Assembly: GCA_045532655.1 (NCBI GenBank)
Contig: JAZSGI010000185.1
Location: forward strand, 1-24,606
Reading direction: 5' to 3'
DNA length: 24,606 nt
DNA from: JAVBQJ01 sp045532655
Lineage (GTDB): Bacteria; Verrucomicrobiota; Lentisphaeria; Victivallales; Victivallaceae
Made by a program: the position numbers and the translations under genes. Below, one piece after another: positions 1 to 8,875 of the stretch (position 1 is its first letter; every line of letters starts with the position of its first letter). The notes beneath the pieces were generated by a model. The model had not been told where the DNA came from. It was given only the letters and a program-made list of their open reading frames with translations, and made no database searches.

Positions 1-26
1 GCTTTGAGCAAGGCCCGTGCCGCTGC
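1..26 (+). repeat. Left arm of 26-nt perfect inverted repeat
   Basis: These 26 bases, coding for ALSKARAAA, are identical to the reverse complement of 1248-1273 in the opposing paralogue. The match may extend left, beyond the window edge. Beyond base 26 identity continues only in patches. Confidence 0.9.
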
Positions 27-597
27 GCAGAGCATCAAGTGCGTTTCCAACGTTAAACAGATATGTCTTGGTGCCAATATCTATGCGGTGGATAATGACA
101 GCTATTTGCCAGGTTGTGCCGGTTCTATGGTTTTTACAACCGCAGACGGATATCATAACTGGAGAAATTCCGATGGCGATGTTTACGGACCGCGTCCTCA
201 TTTGGATGACTTTCTCTCTCAGGTCATGAAATCCGGAATTGACAAAGCTGTTTTTGCCTGTCCCGCCAAGTCTATGAACATGTCATACGGCGATGTGAAT
301 TTCAAAGATACCGAATATCCGGCTGGTTATTCCACACCGTCACGCTTCTTCGGTCTTAATATTGGTGCTGCCAAACGTCCTTCAGAACAGGTCATGGTAC
401 TTGATTCTGATATTCAGCAGTCCTTTTACAGATGCGTTCCTGCTCCCGGATGGTCTGCTGGTGTGATAGATTTTGCCAACGTGTCGCTCCATGGTGACAA
501 ATGGAGTTTGGGATTCATCGATGGACATGCTGAAGCACAGAAAGGCAATACTCTCAGCAATACCGATTATAAAATGTTTTCCAACGAAAATATCTGA
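1..597 (+). CDS. Pseudopilin-like H-X9-DG protein, 5' end cut by window
   Basis: The reading frame is open from base 1 and ends with TGA at 595-597, so the start lies upstream of the window. The first residues, ALSKARAAAQ, match the part just after the hydrophobic helix of Lentisphaerae/Planctomycetes type IV pilin-like (type II secretion) proteins, which normally begin with FTLIELLVVIAIIAILA and a prepilin peptidase site. The globular part has the usual NVKQ..LG..IYA.DN..YLPG segment. Near the C-terminus is a His, nine residues, then Asp-Gly (HGDKWSLGFIDGH), the H-X9-DG signature. Such proteins are assumed to be exported and anchored by the N-terminal helix; their exact role is unknown. It is a close relative of the opposing gene at 680-1330 and shares a 26-nt perfect inverted repeat with it. 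Family assignment is firm; function is not. Confidence 0.85.
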   Translation, partial: ALSKARAAAQSIKCVSNVKQICLGANIYAVDNDSYLPGCAGSMVFTTADGYHNWRNSDGDVYGPRPHLDDFLSQVMKSGIDKAVFACPAKSMNMSYGDVNFKDTEYPAGYSTPSRFFGLNIGAAKRPSEQVMVLDSDIQQSFYRCVPAPGWSAGVIDFANVSLHGDKWSLGFIDGHAEAQKGNTLSNTDYKMFSNENI

Positions 598-623
598 TAT
601 AGCGACGTAACCTGCAATAATCA

Positions 624-653
624 CTTGTGCTAATAGATGCCTATTAGCACAAG
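624..653. terminator. Hairpin between convergent pseudopilin genes, possible bidirectional terminator
   Basis: CTTGTGCTAATAG at 624-636 pairs perfectly with CTATTAGCACAAG at 641-653 around the loop ATGC. It lies between the two convergent stop codons (597 and 680). No strong T-run follows on either strand, so termination is likely but not certain. Its centre (638.5) almost coincides with the centre of the 26-nt inverted repeat pair (637). Confidence 0.7.
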
Positions 654-679
654 TATTATAGCTAACTTACCGTTGCAGA

Positions 680-1330
680 TTATTCGTTGGTGAACATATC
701 TGCGCTGTTGGTGATGGTGCTGCCCTTTACGGATTCAGCATGACCATCTGCGAAACCCAGGTTGCAGCGGCTGCCGTGCTGATCCTTACCAACAAAGGCG
801 AGACCAAAATCAGCAGGGGTCCAGCCGGGGGAGGGAACGCAGGCGTAATAGCTCATCTGTATGGCAGAGTCGAGAACCATGACCTGTTCACTGGCGCGCT
901 TCAGACCGCCGAGAGGCTGACACCACATACGGGAAGGAGTTGTATAACCGACCATGTAATCTTTGTTGGCAAAGTTGGCGTCTCCTGTGGTGGTACCATC
1001 GGATTTGCCGGGGCAGCGGAATACAGATTTATCGATACCGGCTTTCCAAACGCCGTACATCCAGTTGTGGTGCAAGCCTTCTGCCCACCAAGCGTAGACG
1101 TCGCCTGAGGTAGGGTTCCATGCACCGGAAGTACTCCATGTGTTACCACCCTGCCAACCGCCGGGAAGATAGTCATCATTTTCGTTGGCGTAAATGAATG
1201 CGCCAAGGCACATCTGCTTGACGTTGCTGGTGCACTTGATATTCTGTGCAGCGGCACGGGCCTTGCTCAAAGCAGGCAGCAACATGGAGGCAAGGATCGC
1301 TATGATAGCGATGACTACAGACAGAACTCG
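680..1330 (-). pseudogene. Second pseudopilin-like H-X9-DG gene with damaged 5' end (silent copy)
   Basis: Paralogue of the gene at 1-597, on the other strand. The frame downstream of 1330 reads RVLSVVIAIIAILASM and then LLPALSKARAAAQ, so most of the pilin helix is intact, and the C-terminus has H-X9-DG (HGSRCNLGFADGH). Upstream, a TAA at 1331-1333 closes the frame. The expected FTLIELL prepilin cleavage region is missing or scrambled. An ATG at 1385 (MFMFAETVLRKAFKK...) is in a different frame and has no visible ribosome binding site. The only in-frame ATG, at 1285, lies inside the membrane helix and would give 201 residues without an export signal. I therefore read it as a 5'-broken or unexpressed cassette. 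The alternative is a functional gene carrying a sequencing frameshift. Confidence 0.7.
1248..1273 (-). repeat. Right arm of 26-nt perfect inverted repeat
   Basis: Reverse complement of bases 1-26. It lies in the 5' part of the damaged pseudopilin copy, at the same codon positions (ALSKARAAA). Confidence 0.9.
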
Positions 1331-1410
1331 TTAAAGGAGTTTTTTTAAAGGCTTTTCGCAAAACCGTTTCAGCAAACATAAACAATAATCAAGGAAAAGG
1401 ATGTAACAGA

Positions 1411-4400
1411 ATGATTTACAAGAAATTATCAAAATTTATCCCTGTTCTTGCCTGTATTGCCGTACCATTGGCATTGCCGGCAGCACCCAAAAAACTGCCC
1501 ACCTTTCTGCGGCAGGAACCACCGAAAACTGTAACTCAGGCCCCCGTACCAAACTGCGGTTTTGAGGGTTCCGGCGGGTGGTACAGCATAACCGGCGGAG
1601 CTCCTGCCTATTCAAACGACAGCTACACAGGCAACCGTTCTGCCTCCCTCAACGCAGAATCCCCTTTCATCAAAACCGATCTGATCCCTCTCGCCCCCGG
1701 CGAAGATCTCCAGTTCACCCTCTGGGCGAAAACCGCCAAAGATCTGGTCACCATCACTGCTGAAATGGCTTTCTTTGATGCCAACCGCAACTGGCTCCGC
1801 CGCGGTTCCGGCCCCATCGCACGTTCCGAACAGTACGTCTGGAACCAGATGACCGGTCACTTCTTCAACAGCGATCCCGAAGTCCGGTACGTTGCTCTGC
1901 AATTCTACGGCGCAGGGGTCATTGACGACGTGGATATCAAAATCGTCAAAATGGAAGAAGACGACACCGATTACTACGCCGCAAGCGAAGATATCCCCCT
2001 CCCCGAAGAAACCACCGATGACATGGTATACCTCGCCAACGAAAACTACGGCGCATGGATATCCAAAGAAACCGGTATGATGACCAAATTTGTAAGCTAT
2101 TCCCCCACTTACAAAGTTATTCAGCCCGCCGGTGTCAACTCCATGCAGCTTTACCTGAAAAGCGAAGCTGCCGGTATCGACGGCGATTTCGATATCGTCC
2201 TCAACGGCGAATTCCGTGACGACAATACCCTTGTCTGCCTCCTTACCAGTTCCGATCCCGCAACTGCTGCCATGGCAGATGCCGAAGTTGTATATACTCT
2301 TGACGGAGAAAAATTCACCGTCGACGGCAAAATCATTTTCAAAGCAGACGACGACAATCAGTACCAGTGCGGTATGCGCAACGTCTTTCGCCCCGACGAC
2401 TGGCAGCGCAATATCTGCCTCACATACCCGGTTTCGGCAAAGACCCCCGATATACATTTCAGAAGCATTTCATTTTATGACACCAATGACACCACTGTTC
2501 AGACCATGTACCAGAATTACCCCTTCGTCATCCTCGAAGGCGATGACCGCTGGATGGTATGGGGCGATTTCGAAATCGGCAAATTCGTCATGCTCACACC
2601 CAATGATATCGCATGGCGTCTGCCGTCCCAGCAGAAAAACCCAGCAAGTGTCAAAAAAGGCATGGTACAGAGCTTCAACTCCAACTACATCATCCTCCCC
2701 AAATACAATAACGATCTCCCGCAGGTCATGCACACCGCCCTCAATCATGTCCACAGCGATCACCATCTGCTGAAGGGTCTTATCAAACGCCCCGACCTCA
2801 CGGGCCGTTATTGCACCCCCGGTGCATTCGCATGGTATCACCCCGGTTCCGTGCCCCTTGGCGAAGACGGATGGCGACAGGAAATGCTTGACCGCCACGC
2901 CAACAACGTCTGGTATTCATGGTGGAGCACATGGCAGGAAACCAACGAAATCGAGGGTGACTGGTACACCTACGACTGCCGCCACCTCTCTGCCGAAGGC
3001 AACAAAAAAGAAATCGCATATATGAATGATATGGGACTGAACGTCTACCTCTATTTCCGTCAGTTCCTTGTGGAAGACGGAACCTACGAAGACAAGGCCC
3101 CGTACAAAGAATGGCTGGGCAGAAGTCCCGAAGGCAAACGCCAGCCATTTATCGACCACAAAGTACAGAATCCCGCTGTCCTCGGCGGTCTGGAATATGT
3201 CCGCTGGACATGTGCTGACTTCGGCAACAAAGATTTCCGAGAATGGTATCTGGACAAAACCAAAAAAGCCATCGCTTATTATGAACCCAAGGGTGTGGCA
3301 TGGGATATGGGTTACGGCAGTCTTTACAGCCGTTCCGAACCCGAAACAGGTGCCGGTGTCGCCACCTTCTGGGTGCAGGTGCAGATCTACAACTGGCTCA
3401 AGGAAAATTATCCCCATATCCGTATCGCCACCAATGAATCCGTCACCAGCCCCACTGCTCTCTTCGGCGACTCCATCCTCATCGAAGGCGCCTGGGACGT
3501 GGTCAAAAAGAGCGAACTCGATTACCTTATCGCCAAAGGTTACGGCACTACTGTATTCAGTCTCCAGCTTGCCGATGACTATTCCATTCAGGGTGCCCCC
3601 CTGGTCGATATGAACAACTACTCTGCCATGAAAATCAAGGCTCGCGGCAAAAATCTTGCCAACGCTTACTTCGCCGCCGCAGATCTTATGAAAAACGGCT
3701 TCAAAGATGACGGTTCATGGCAGGAACTGGAAATCCCAGTTTCCGGCAAATTCCGGATCTACGGCGTCGTGGTCAGAGCAAACGACAACCCCAATGCTTA
3801 TCTGGAAGTGGCAAACGCCGAACTTATCGGCAAAAACGGTGTCCATAATTACACCCTGCTGAACAGCGACACAAAAGTCCGCGACTATGTCTCTTTCGGC
3901 AAATGGAACCACAACTTCCCCACCACCGGCGATATTACCAAAACCGCCGACGGTATCAAATTCGCCGCTGATCAGGCACGGGGCAACAAAACATGGTCTT
4001 GTTTCACTCCCATCATGCCGCGTCTGATCCAGATCAATCTCAAGGTCCTCGGCCTCGGTGCGATCTGTTCCGACACACAAATCAACGCCCTCAAGGACCT
4101 GAATGAATTCTCCGCAGAACTGGCGGCAATGCACCATATTTCAGCCAAAAAGCTGATCTACAATGCACCCGACAATGTCTATGGCACTTTCTGGCACAGA
4201 GAGGGCAGAACCGCAGGATGCATATACAACGATTCGGCAGCAGATTGCCAGCTGGCTCTGCAGCTCGACCGTTCAGCCATGCCCGACAACGGTGATTCTC
4301 TGCTGCAGGACGGACTCAATATCCGTGTTGCAGATACAGATGCCGTGTTGAGCACCGGCAGCGACTTCACCATCTCCGGTGACGAAACTGCAATATACAT

Positions 4401-4449
4401 CAACGGAACTCTCCCCGCAGGTAATCTGCTTGTGATCAGCAACTGGTAA
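1411..4449 (+). CDS. Large secreted putative glycoside hydrolase with N-terminal carbohydrate-binding-like domain
   Basis: A 1012-residue protein preceded by AAGGAAAAGGA at a good distance. Residues 1-25 form a Sec signal peptide (basic start, hydrophobic core, LPAAP cleavage region), so it is exported. Residues about 45-180 resemble a jelly-roll carbohydrate-binding module (GFEGSGGW..., ending VIDDVDIKIV). Residues about 205-440 look beta-rich. Residues about 465-725 look like a (beta/alpha)8 barrel with many Trp/Tyr residues: WYSWWSTWQE at 501-510, MGLNVYLYFR at 541-550, GVAWDMGYG at 628-636, IRIATNES at 670-677 and ILIEGAWD at 689-696. Asp632 and Glu676 or Glu692 are candidate catalytic residues by analogy with GH31/GH36-like barrels; this is inference. 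The C-terminus is beta-rich. I cannot name a CAZy family. It is first in a plus-strand operon with GH36-like and GH38 genes, which supports a role in glycan breakdown outside the cytoplasm. Confidence 0.8.
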   Translation: MIYKKLSKFIPVLACIAVPLALPAAPKKLPTFLRQEPPKTVTQAPVPNCGFEGSGGWYSITGGAPAYSNDSYTGNRSASLNAESPFIKTDLIPLAPGEDLQFTLWAKTAKDLVTITAEMAFFDANRNWLRRGSGPIARSEQYVWNQMTGHFFNSDPEVRYVALQFYGAGVIDDVDIKIVKMEEDDTDYYAASEDIPLPEETTDDMVYLANENYGAWISKETGMMTKFVSYSPTYKVIQPAGVNSMQLYLKSEAAGIDGDFDIVLNGEFRDDNTLVCLLTSSDPATAAMADAEVVYTLDGEKFTVDGKIIFKADDDNQYQCGMRNVFRPDDWQRNICLTYPVSAKTPDIHFRSISFYDTNDTTVQTMYQNYPFVILEGDDRWMVWGDFEIGKFVMLTPNDIAWRLPSQQKNPASVKKGMVQSFNSNYIILPKYNNDLPQVMHTALNHVHSDHHLLKGLIKRPDLTGRYCTPGAFAWYHPGSVPLGEDGWRQEMLDRHANNVWYSWWSTWQETNEIEGDWYTYDCRHLSAEGNKKEIAYMNDMGLNVYLYFRQFLVEDGTYEDKAPYKEWLGRSPEGKRQPFIDHKVQNPAVLGGLEYVRWTCADFGNKDFREWYLDKTKKAIAYYEPKGVAWDMGYGSLYSRSEPETGAGVATFWVQVQIYNWLKENYPHIRIATNESVTSPTALFGDSILIEGAWDVVKKSELDYLIAKGYGTTVFSLQLADDYSIQGAPLVDMNNYSAMKIKARGKNLANAYFAAADLMKNGFKDDGSWQELEIPVSGKFRIYGVVVRANDNPNAYLEVANAELIGKNGVHNYTLLNSDTKVRDYVSFGKWNHNFPTTGDITKTADGIKFAADQARGNKTWSCFTPIMPRLIQINLKVLGLGAICSDTQINALKDLNEFSAELAAMHHISAKKLIYNAPDNVYGTFWHREGRTAGCIYNDSAADCQLALQLDRSAMPDNGDSLLQDGLNIRVADTDAVLSTGSDFTISGDETAIYINGTLPAGNLLVISNW

Positions 4450-4463
4450 TCACTAATCAGGAC

Positions 4464-4495
4464 GGGCGGCAGCAAACAAATAACTGCTGCCGCCC
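4464..4495 (+). other. Strong hairpin between first and second gene of the glycosidase operon
   Basis: GGGCGGCAGCA at 4464-4474 pairs perfectly with TGCTGCCGCCC at 4485-4495 (11 bp, 10-nt loop). No T-run follows, so it is not a classical intrinsic terminator. It could protect the 3' end of the upstream message or lower expression of the downstream genes. Confidence 0.7.
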
Positions 4496-4522
4496 CCATT
4501 CATTGTCCAAAGGTACAAAAAG

Positions 4523-6145
4523 ATGCAGCACCTCTCTCAATGGCTAACTCCTCCCCCATGCTACCGCGCCGAATTGCGGCTTGATCTGCCGCCGGAAGCC
4601 TCATTCGTCTACCGTTCAGCCAACAATATGCCACTGCTTGCAGCTGGCAGTCCCCTCTTTTCGCCAACGGCATTTGACGGCGAATACCCCAGCGAAGATG
4701 TTATTATCGCCGGTGATGCCGCAACTTCACGCTACATTCTTGCCGGAGCCATCACCGCCAAAAGGTCATTAAGTTATTTTTCGTTGATAAAAAACGGCAG
4801 ATTCCACTCCATTACCGTCAGACAACCGGGAATATTCCCCGGCGAAGAACCGGAAAAATTACTGATCCTTGAAGGCTCCGACTGGCGGCAGCTGCTGCAG
4901 GCGTACGCCGCAAGAGCAGCAGAAGCCATGGGACAAAAAAAGTTGAAACCAACAGAAAATGTCACCGGTTACTGTTCGTGGTACTACTATTACGCCGGTG
5001 TCACCGAAAAAAATCTTAACGAAAATCTGGAGGCCCTCGCCGACCCCGCCAACCGCAAACTCTTCCCCGCAAAATACCTGCAGATAGATGACGGATATCA
5101 GACTTTTCAGGGGGACTGGCTGGATCAGGACGAAACATGGCCAACCCCGCTACCGGAAATCGCCGCAAAAATCAGAGCCGCAGGCATGATCCCGGGTATA
5201 TGGACAATGCCTTTCCTCGCCTCCACTTCCAGCAGGATCTTCCGCAGCAATCCCGAATGGTTCGTCAAATCCCCTGACGGCACACCTCTCGTCTTCGCCG
5301 GATGGTCGCCGCCGCCGGATAATCACTGGGTGTGTCTGGATGCCACAAGGCAGGAGGTTCAGGAACATTTGCAGAAAATCTTCACAACTTTCCGTGACTG
5401 GGGATTCGGATATTTCAAACTCGACGGCATGGGATTCTCCCTGCCTTCAGGTATCAGATACGACCACAGGGCAACTGCAGTAAGTGCCTTCCGCACCGGA
5501 TTGAAAACTATCAGAGAGGCTGTGCCGGATTGTATACTGCTGGGATGCGGCGCACCTTTCATGCCGTGTCTTGGACTGGTGGATCATATCAGAGTAAGCA
5601 ACGATACCGGCAGGGAATGGCTGCCGGAAGGCGCACAGCTCAACTGCGATGCCAACAACGCCCTCCCCTGTGTTGCCAATGCCCTCCACGCCACTCTTGC
5701 CAACTGGTGGATGTATGACCGCTGGTTCCGTGCCGATCCCGATGCTCTTATGGCAAGACAAGACAACACTTCCTGTACTGAGGGCGAAGCCAGATTGTCG
5801 GTGCTTTCCGGTATCCTGACCGGTATCGCCATCACCAGCGACAATCTGAAAACTATCGCTCCGGAACGCCTTCAGCTCCTTGCAAAAGCCGCTAAATACC
5901 GACTGCACTCACCTGTACCGCAGTTGTGGCGGCCGGATACATGGCCGCAGGTCTTTACCGGTACATGGAACGGCGGCAAAGCCGCATGTATTTTCAACGA
6001 TTCCGACCGGGAAATGACATGGCAGCTGAAAGACATCGGCTTCTCCGGTGCAGTTGAAGAACTCCTGCAGGATATGGGGACACTGTACACAAGTATAACA
6101 CTGCCGCCCCATGACGGTGCATTTATCGCAGAAAAAGGTGATTAA
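4523..6145 (+). CDS. GH36-type alpha-galactosidase-like enzyme, cytoplasmic
   Basis: A 540-residue protein of the melibiase (GH36, clan GH-D) type, retaining hydrolases that release alpha-galactose or a similar alpha-linked sugar. Visible motifs: GYCSWYYYY at 149-157, QIDDGYQ at 187-193, GIWTMPF at 225-231, YFKLDG at 297-302 with Asp301 as nucleophile, GCGAPF at 341-346 and HIRVSNDTG at 355-363 with Asp361 as acid/base. It is shorter than typical GH36 enzymes (about 700 residues) because the N-terminal beta-sandwich is reduced to roughly 140 residues. There is no signal peptide, so it should act inside the cell on imported oligosaccharides. AAAGGT lies upstream of the ATG. It follows the secreted putative glycosidase after 73 bp containing a hairpin, and precedes the GH38 gene by 3 bp. 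The substrate could also be another alpha-glycoside. Confidence 0.88.
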   Translation: MQHLSQWLTPPPCYRAELRLDLPPEASFVYRSANNMPLLAAGSPLFSPTAFDGEYPSEDVIIAGDAATSRYILAGAITAKRSLSYFSLIKNGRFHSITVRQPGIFPGEEPEKLLILEGSDWRQLLQAYAARAAEAMGQKKLKPTENVTGYCSWYYYYAGVTEKNLNENLEALADPANRKLFPAKYLQIDDGYQTFQGDWLDQDETWPTPLPEIAAKIRAAGMIPGIWTMPFLASTSSRIFRSNPEWFVKSPDGTPLVFAGWSPPPDNHWVCLDATRQEVQEHLQKIFTTFRDWGFGYFKLDGMGFSLPSGIRYDHRATAVSAFRTGLKTIREAVPDCILLGCGAPFMPCLGLVDHIRVSNDTGREWLPEGAQLNCDANNALPCVANALHATLANWWMYDRWFRADPDALMARQDNTSCTEGEARLSVLSGILTGIAITSDNLKTIAPERLQLLAKAAKYRLHSPVPQLWRPDTWPQVFTGTWNGGKAACIFNDSDREMTWQLKDIGFSGAVEELLQDMGTLYTSITLPPHDGAFIAEKGD

Positions 6146-6148
6146 TAT

Positions 6149-8875
6149 ATGAAAATCCATTATTTCAACGCCACTCACTGGGACAGGGAATGGTATTATT
6201 CTAAAGAGGCATTCCGAACTTTTCTGGTGGAAATGACAGACAAAATGCTCAATCTGCTGGATGATCCGGAAACTCTCCCCCTTTTCATCTTTGACGGTCA
6301 AACTATTGTACTGGAAGATGTTCTGGAAATCCATCCCGAATGGCGCAAGCGGCTGGAAAAAGCCATCTCCTCCAAACGTCTCAAAGTGGGCCCGTGGTAT
6401 GTCATGCCGGACGAATTCACCGTTTCCGGCGAGGCCCTTGTCCGCAACCTCCTGCTGGGACGGCGGATCGCAGAATCTTTCGGCAGTGCTCCGTGGAACG
6501 TGGGATATGTTTGCGACATCTTCGGCCATATCGCCCAGCTGCCGCAGATATTTCAGGGTTTCGGACTGCGGGGAGCGGTTTTGTGGCGGGGTGTCCCCTC
6601 TGAAACAGGGCCGTATTTTATCTGGGTATCCCCGGACGGCACAGAAATTCCCGCCATACACTTTGACAGCAAAACAGGTTACAGCGAATTTTCCCTCCGT
6701 GTCAGAGGAACCAAGGATGTTCCTTTGGATGAAGGTTTCAAACAGCGCCTTCTGGACTGGCTGCCGGGTGCAGAGAAATATTGGGGCGAAAATCTCCTCT
6801 GTTCCGATGCACAGGATCACGCCTACACGGCAAGCTGTATGAAAGAAATACGCAATATCCTTCAGGAGGTTCTGCCCGATGCAGAAATAATCCATACCGA
6901 CCTGACGGAACTCTTTGATGCTGAATTCAAAGATACCGCAGCCCTCCCCCATTTCTCCGGCGAACTTATTCACCCATCCAAACTCTCCGGTGCCGGATAT
7001 CAGATCTGTGCAACGATCAGTTCCAGATACGACATCAAAAATGCCAACGACCGCTGCCAGAATCTTCTTGAACTCCTGCTGGAACCCATGACTGCCGCAA
7101 TCCTTGCACAGTGCGGCAAGTGCGATACGGCATTTCTCCGCTACGCATGGCGGCATCTGCTGCAGAATCACGCCCATGACTCCATCTGCGGATGTTCACC
7201 CGACAGTATCCACCGCCACATGCTGACCCGCTTTGAAGAGGTGGAAACTGTTGCAGAACAACAGATACTGGAATTCAAATATCAGGATTTCGAGGCAGTT
7301 ACACAAGGCCAGCGCTGGAGTATCCTGCACTCCAACGGTCTGGACGAAAACAACAAAATCGATGCTCTCACCGATCCCGACGGCAACTATCTGCTGCGTA
7401 TTTTCAACCCGTTGCCATACAACGTCAGCAAAGTGTCGGAAATCGAAATCGCTTTCCCGGCAGGCAAGCCATACCCCTCGGAATTCGCTGAACCTTTTAC
7501 GACGGAAAAAATCAATCTCTTCCGGATTTATGACGAAGACGGCAAAGAAGTTCCATATTCCATCCGCTCCATCCGCCGCAAGCAGGATGTAGTCCTTTAT
7601 CCCGGTTCAGAGGCATTTTTCGATATTTACACCGTCGTTATGCATACCGGATTGCGGGCATCCGGACAAACTTCTTTTACGATCAAAGCCGTTCCCGACC
7701 CCGTGCGCAACTTCAATACATTGCGTACAGGCAGGCGCAGCGCATCAAACGGCATAATTGCTTTGGAAATCGCAGATAACGGTACTTTTGCCGTAACTGA
7801 TCTCCGCAGTCAGCGTACCTTTGCCGGACAAAACGATTACCGTATAGACCGGGAAATCGGCGACGGCTGGGGACACTGTTCACCGGCAGGAACCTCCACC
7901 ACTGTCGGCGGGTACTGCCGCAGTATAAGTATCACCCACGACGGCCCCGAGCGTGTTGAATTTGAAATCGTCCGGGAATTTGAAACTGCAAAAGAAATGA
8001 TTTTCGCAGGCGGCATCAACGCCAATTATGAAGGCGTGCGGGAAAGCCGGGAAAAGATCCCGCTCACCATCCGTACCCGGGTGGCTCTGGACAGAAACAG
8101 CGATGCTCTTTCCATCTCCACCGTGATCGACAACAACTTGCGGGATGCCCGCTTGCAGCTGATTATCCCCACCGGCATAAACGGCAAATATCAGGCAAAT
8201 CAGGCATTCTGCTTCAATGAACGGGTTCCGGGCCTTATGCTTGGCAGAGAAACTGAAACATTCGCCGAAGCTGAATCCGCAGACAAGAATTTCAACGGTA
8301 TCGTCGGCAAAAAGGATGAACGCGGAGGCTTTTACTTTATCGGCAGTGCCGGTTTGCACGAATGTGGTTCTTCCGCCGAAGCAGAGGGGGAACTCTCCGT
8401 TACGCTCTTCCGGGCATTCACCCGCACAGTGGGCAAAAACGGCGAAGTCGAAGGAGAACTCCAACGTACCCTCACATACCACTATCAGCTGAAATGTACC
8501 GGAGCAAACACCTCTGCCACAGAATTGGTAAAAGCACAGCAGATATTCCAGCTGCAGCAGTTCCCGGTTTCGGTGATCCCGGAATATCTGGTCAAAACAA
8601 CACAAAGCCGGAGTTTCGCAGAACTCGCCGGAGATCTCGCTTTTACCGCCCTCAAACCGGCGGAATCCGGTGTTCCCGGCGAAATCGTATTGCGGACAGT
8701 GAATCTCACCGGTGAACGGCAGAGTGCAAAGATAACTTTTGCCGTGCCATTCTGCAAAGCGGAATTGTGCCGCATCGATGAATCTGTGCAGCAGGAAATC
8801 GCCCGGGATGCCTCCACACTGGAATTCAGTGCAAAACCGCAGGAGATCATCACTGTCAAATTCACTTTTGGTTGA
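6149..8875 (+). CDS. GH38 alpha-mannosidase
   Basis: A 908-residue zinc-dependent alpha-mannosidase of family GH38 (MngB/mannosylglycerate hydrolase-like in layout). Visible motifs: ATHWDREW at 8-15, with His10 and Asp12 as zinc ligands; VGYVCDIFGH at 118-127, with Asp123 as catalytic nucleophile and zinc ligand; and NHAHDSICG, with His343 as the fourth zinc ligand. The N-terminal alpha/beta domain is followed by the helical bundle (about 290-390) and long beta-sandwich domains, as usual for the family. No signal peptide, so cytoplasmic. It starts 3 bp after the GH36 stop and its ribosome binding site (AAGGTGAT) lies in the end of that gene, so the two are translationally linked. The stop codon lies inside the -35 box of the next promoter. 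Likely substrates are alpha-mannosides from imported glycans; which linkage is not visible. Confidence 0.93.
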   Translation: MKIHYFNATHWDREWYYSKEAFRTFLVEMTDKMLNLLDDPETLPLFIFDGQTIVLEDVLEIHPEWRKRLEKAISSKRLKVGPWYVMPDEFTVSGEALVRNLLLGRRIAESFGSAPWNVGYVCDIFGHIAQLPQIFQGFGLRGAVLWRGVPSETGPYFIWVSPDGTEIPAIHFDSKTGYSEFSLRVRGTKDVPLDEGFKQRLLDWLPGAEKYWGENLLCSDAQDHAYTASCMKEIRNILQEVLPDAEIIHTDLTELFDAEFKDTAALPHFSGELIHPSKLSGAGYQICATISSRYDIKNANDRCQNLLELLLEPMTAAILAQCGKCDTAFLRYAWRHLLQNHAHDSICGCSPDSIHRHMLTRFEEVETVAEQQILEFKYQDFEAVTQGQRWSILHSNGLDENNKIDALTDPDGNYLLRIFNPLPYNVSKVSEIEIAFPAGKPYPSEFAEPFTTEKINLFRIYDEDGKEVPYSIRSIRRKQDVVLYPGSEAFFDIYTVVMHTGLRASGQTSFTIKAVPDPVRNFNTLRTGRRSASNGIIALEIADNGTFAVTDLRSQRTFAGQNDYRIDREIGDGWGHCSPAGTSTTVGGYCRSISITHDGPERVEFEIVREFETAKEMIFAGGINANYEGVRESREKIPLTIRTRVALDRNSDALSISTVIDNNLRDARLQLIIPTGINGKYQANQAFCFNERVPGLMLGRETETFAEAESADKNFNGIVGKKDERGGFYFIGSAGLHECGSSAEAEGELSVTLFRAFTRTVGKNGEVEGELQRTLTYHYQLKCTGANTSATELVKAQQIFQLQQFPVSVIPEYLVKTTQSRSFAELAGDLAFTALKPAESGVPGEIVLRTVNLTGERQSAKITFAVPFCKAELCRIDESVQQEIARDASTLEFSAKPQEIITVKFTFG

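Noticed and set aside
4464..4495. Intrinsic terminator within the glycosidase operon
   Set aside because: The stem is strong but no T-run follows on the plus strand, so it is reported as a hairpin only.
5909..7177. 422-codon minus-strand open frame
   Set aside because: Antisense to the GH36 and GH38 genes, crosses their boundary and shows no domain or ribosome site.
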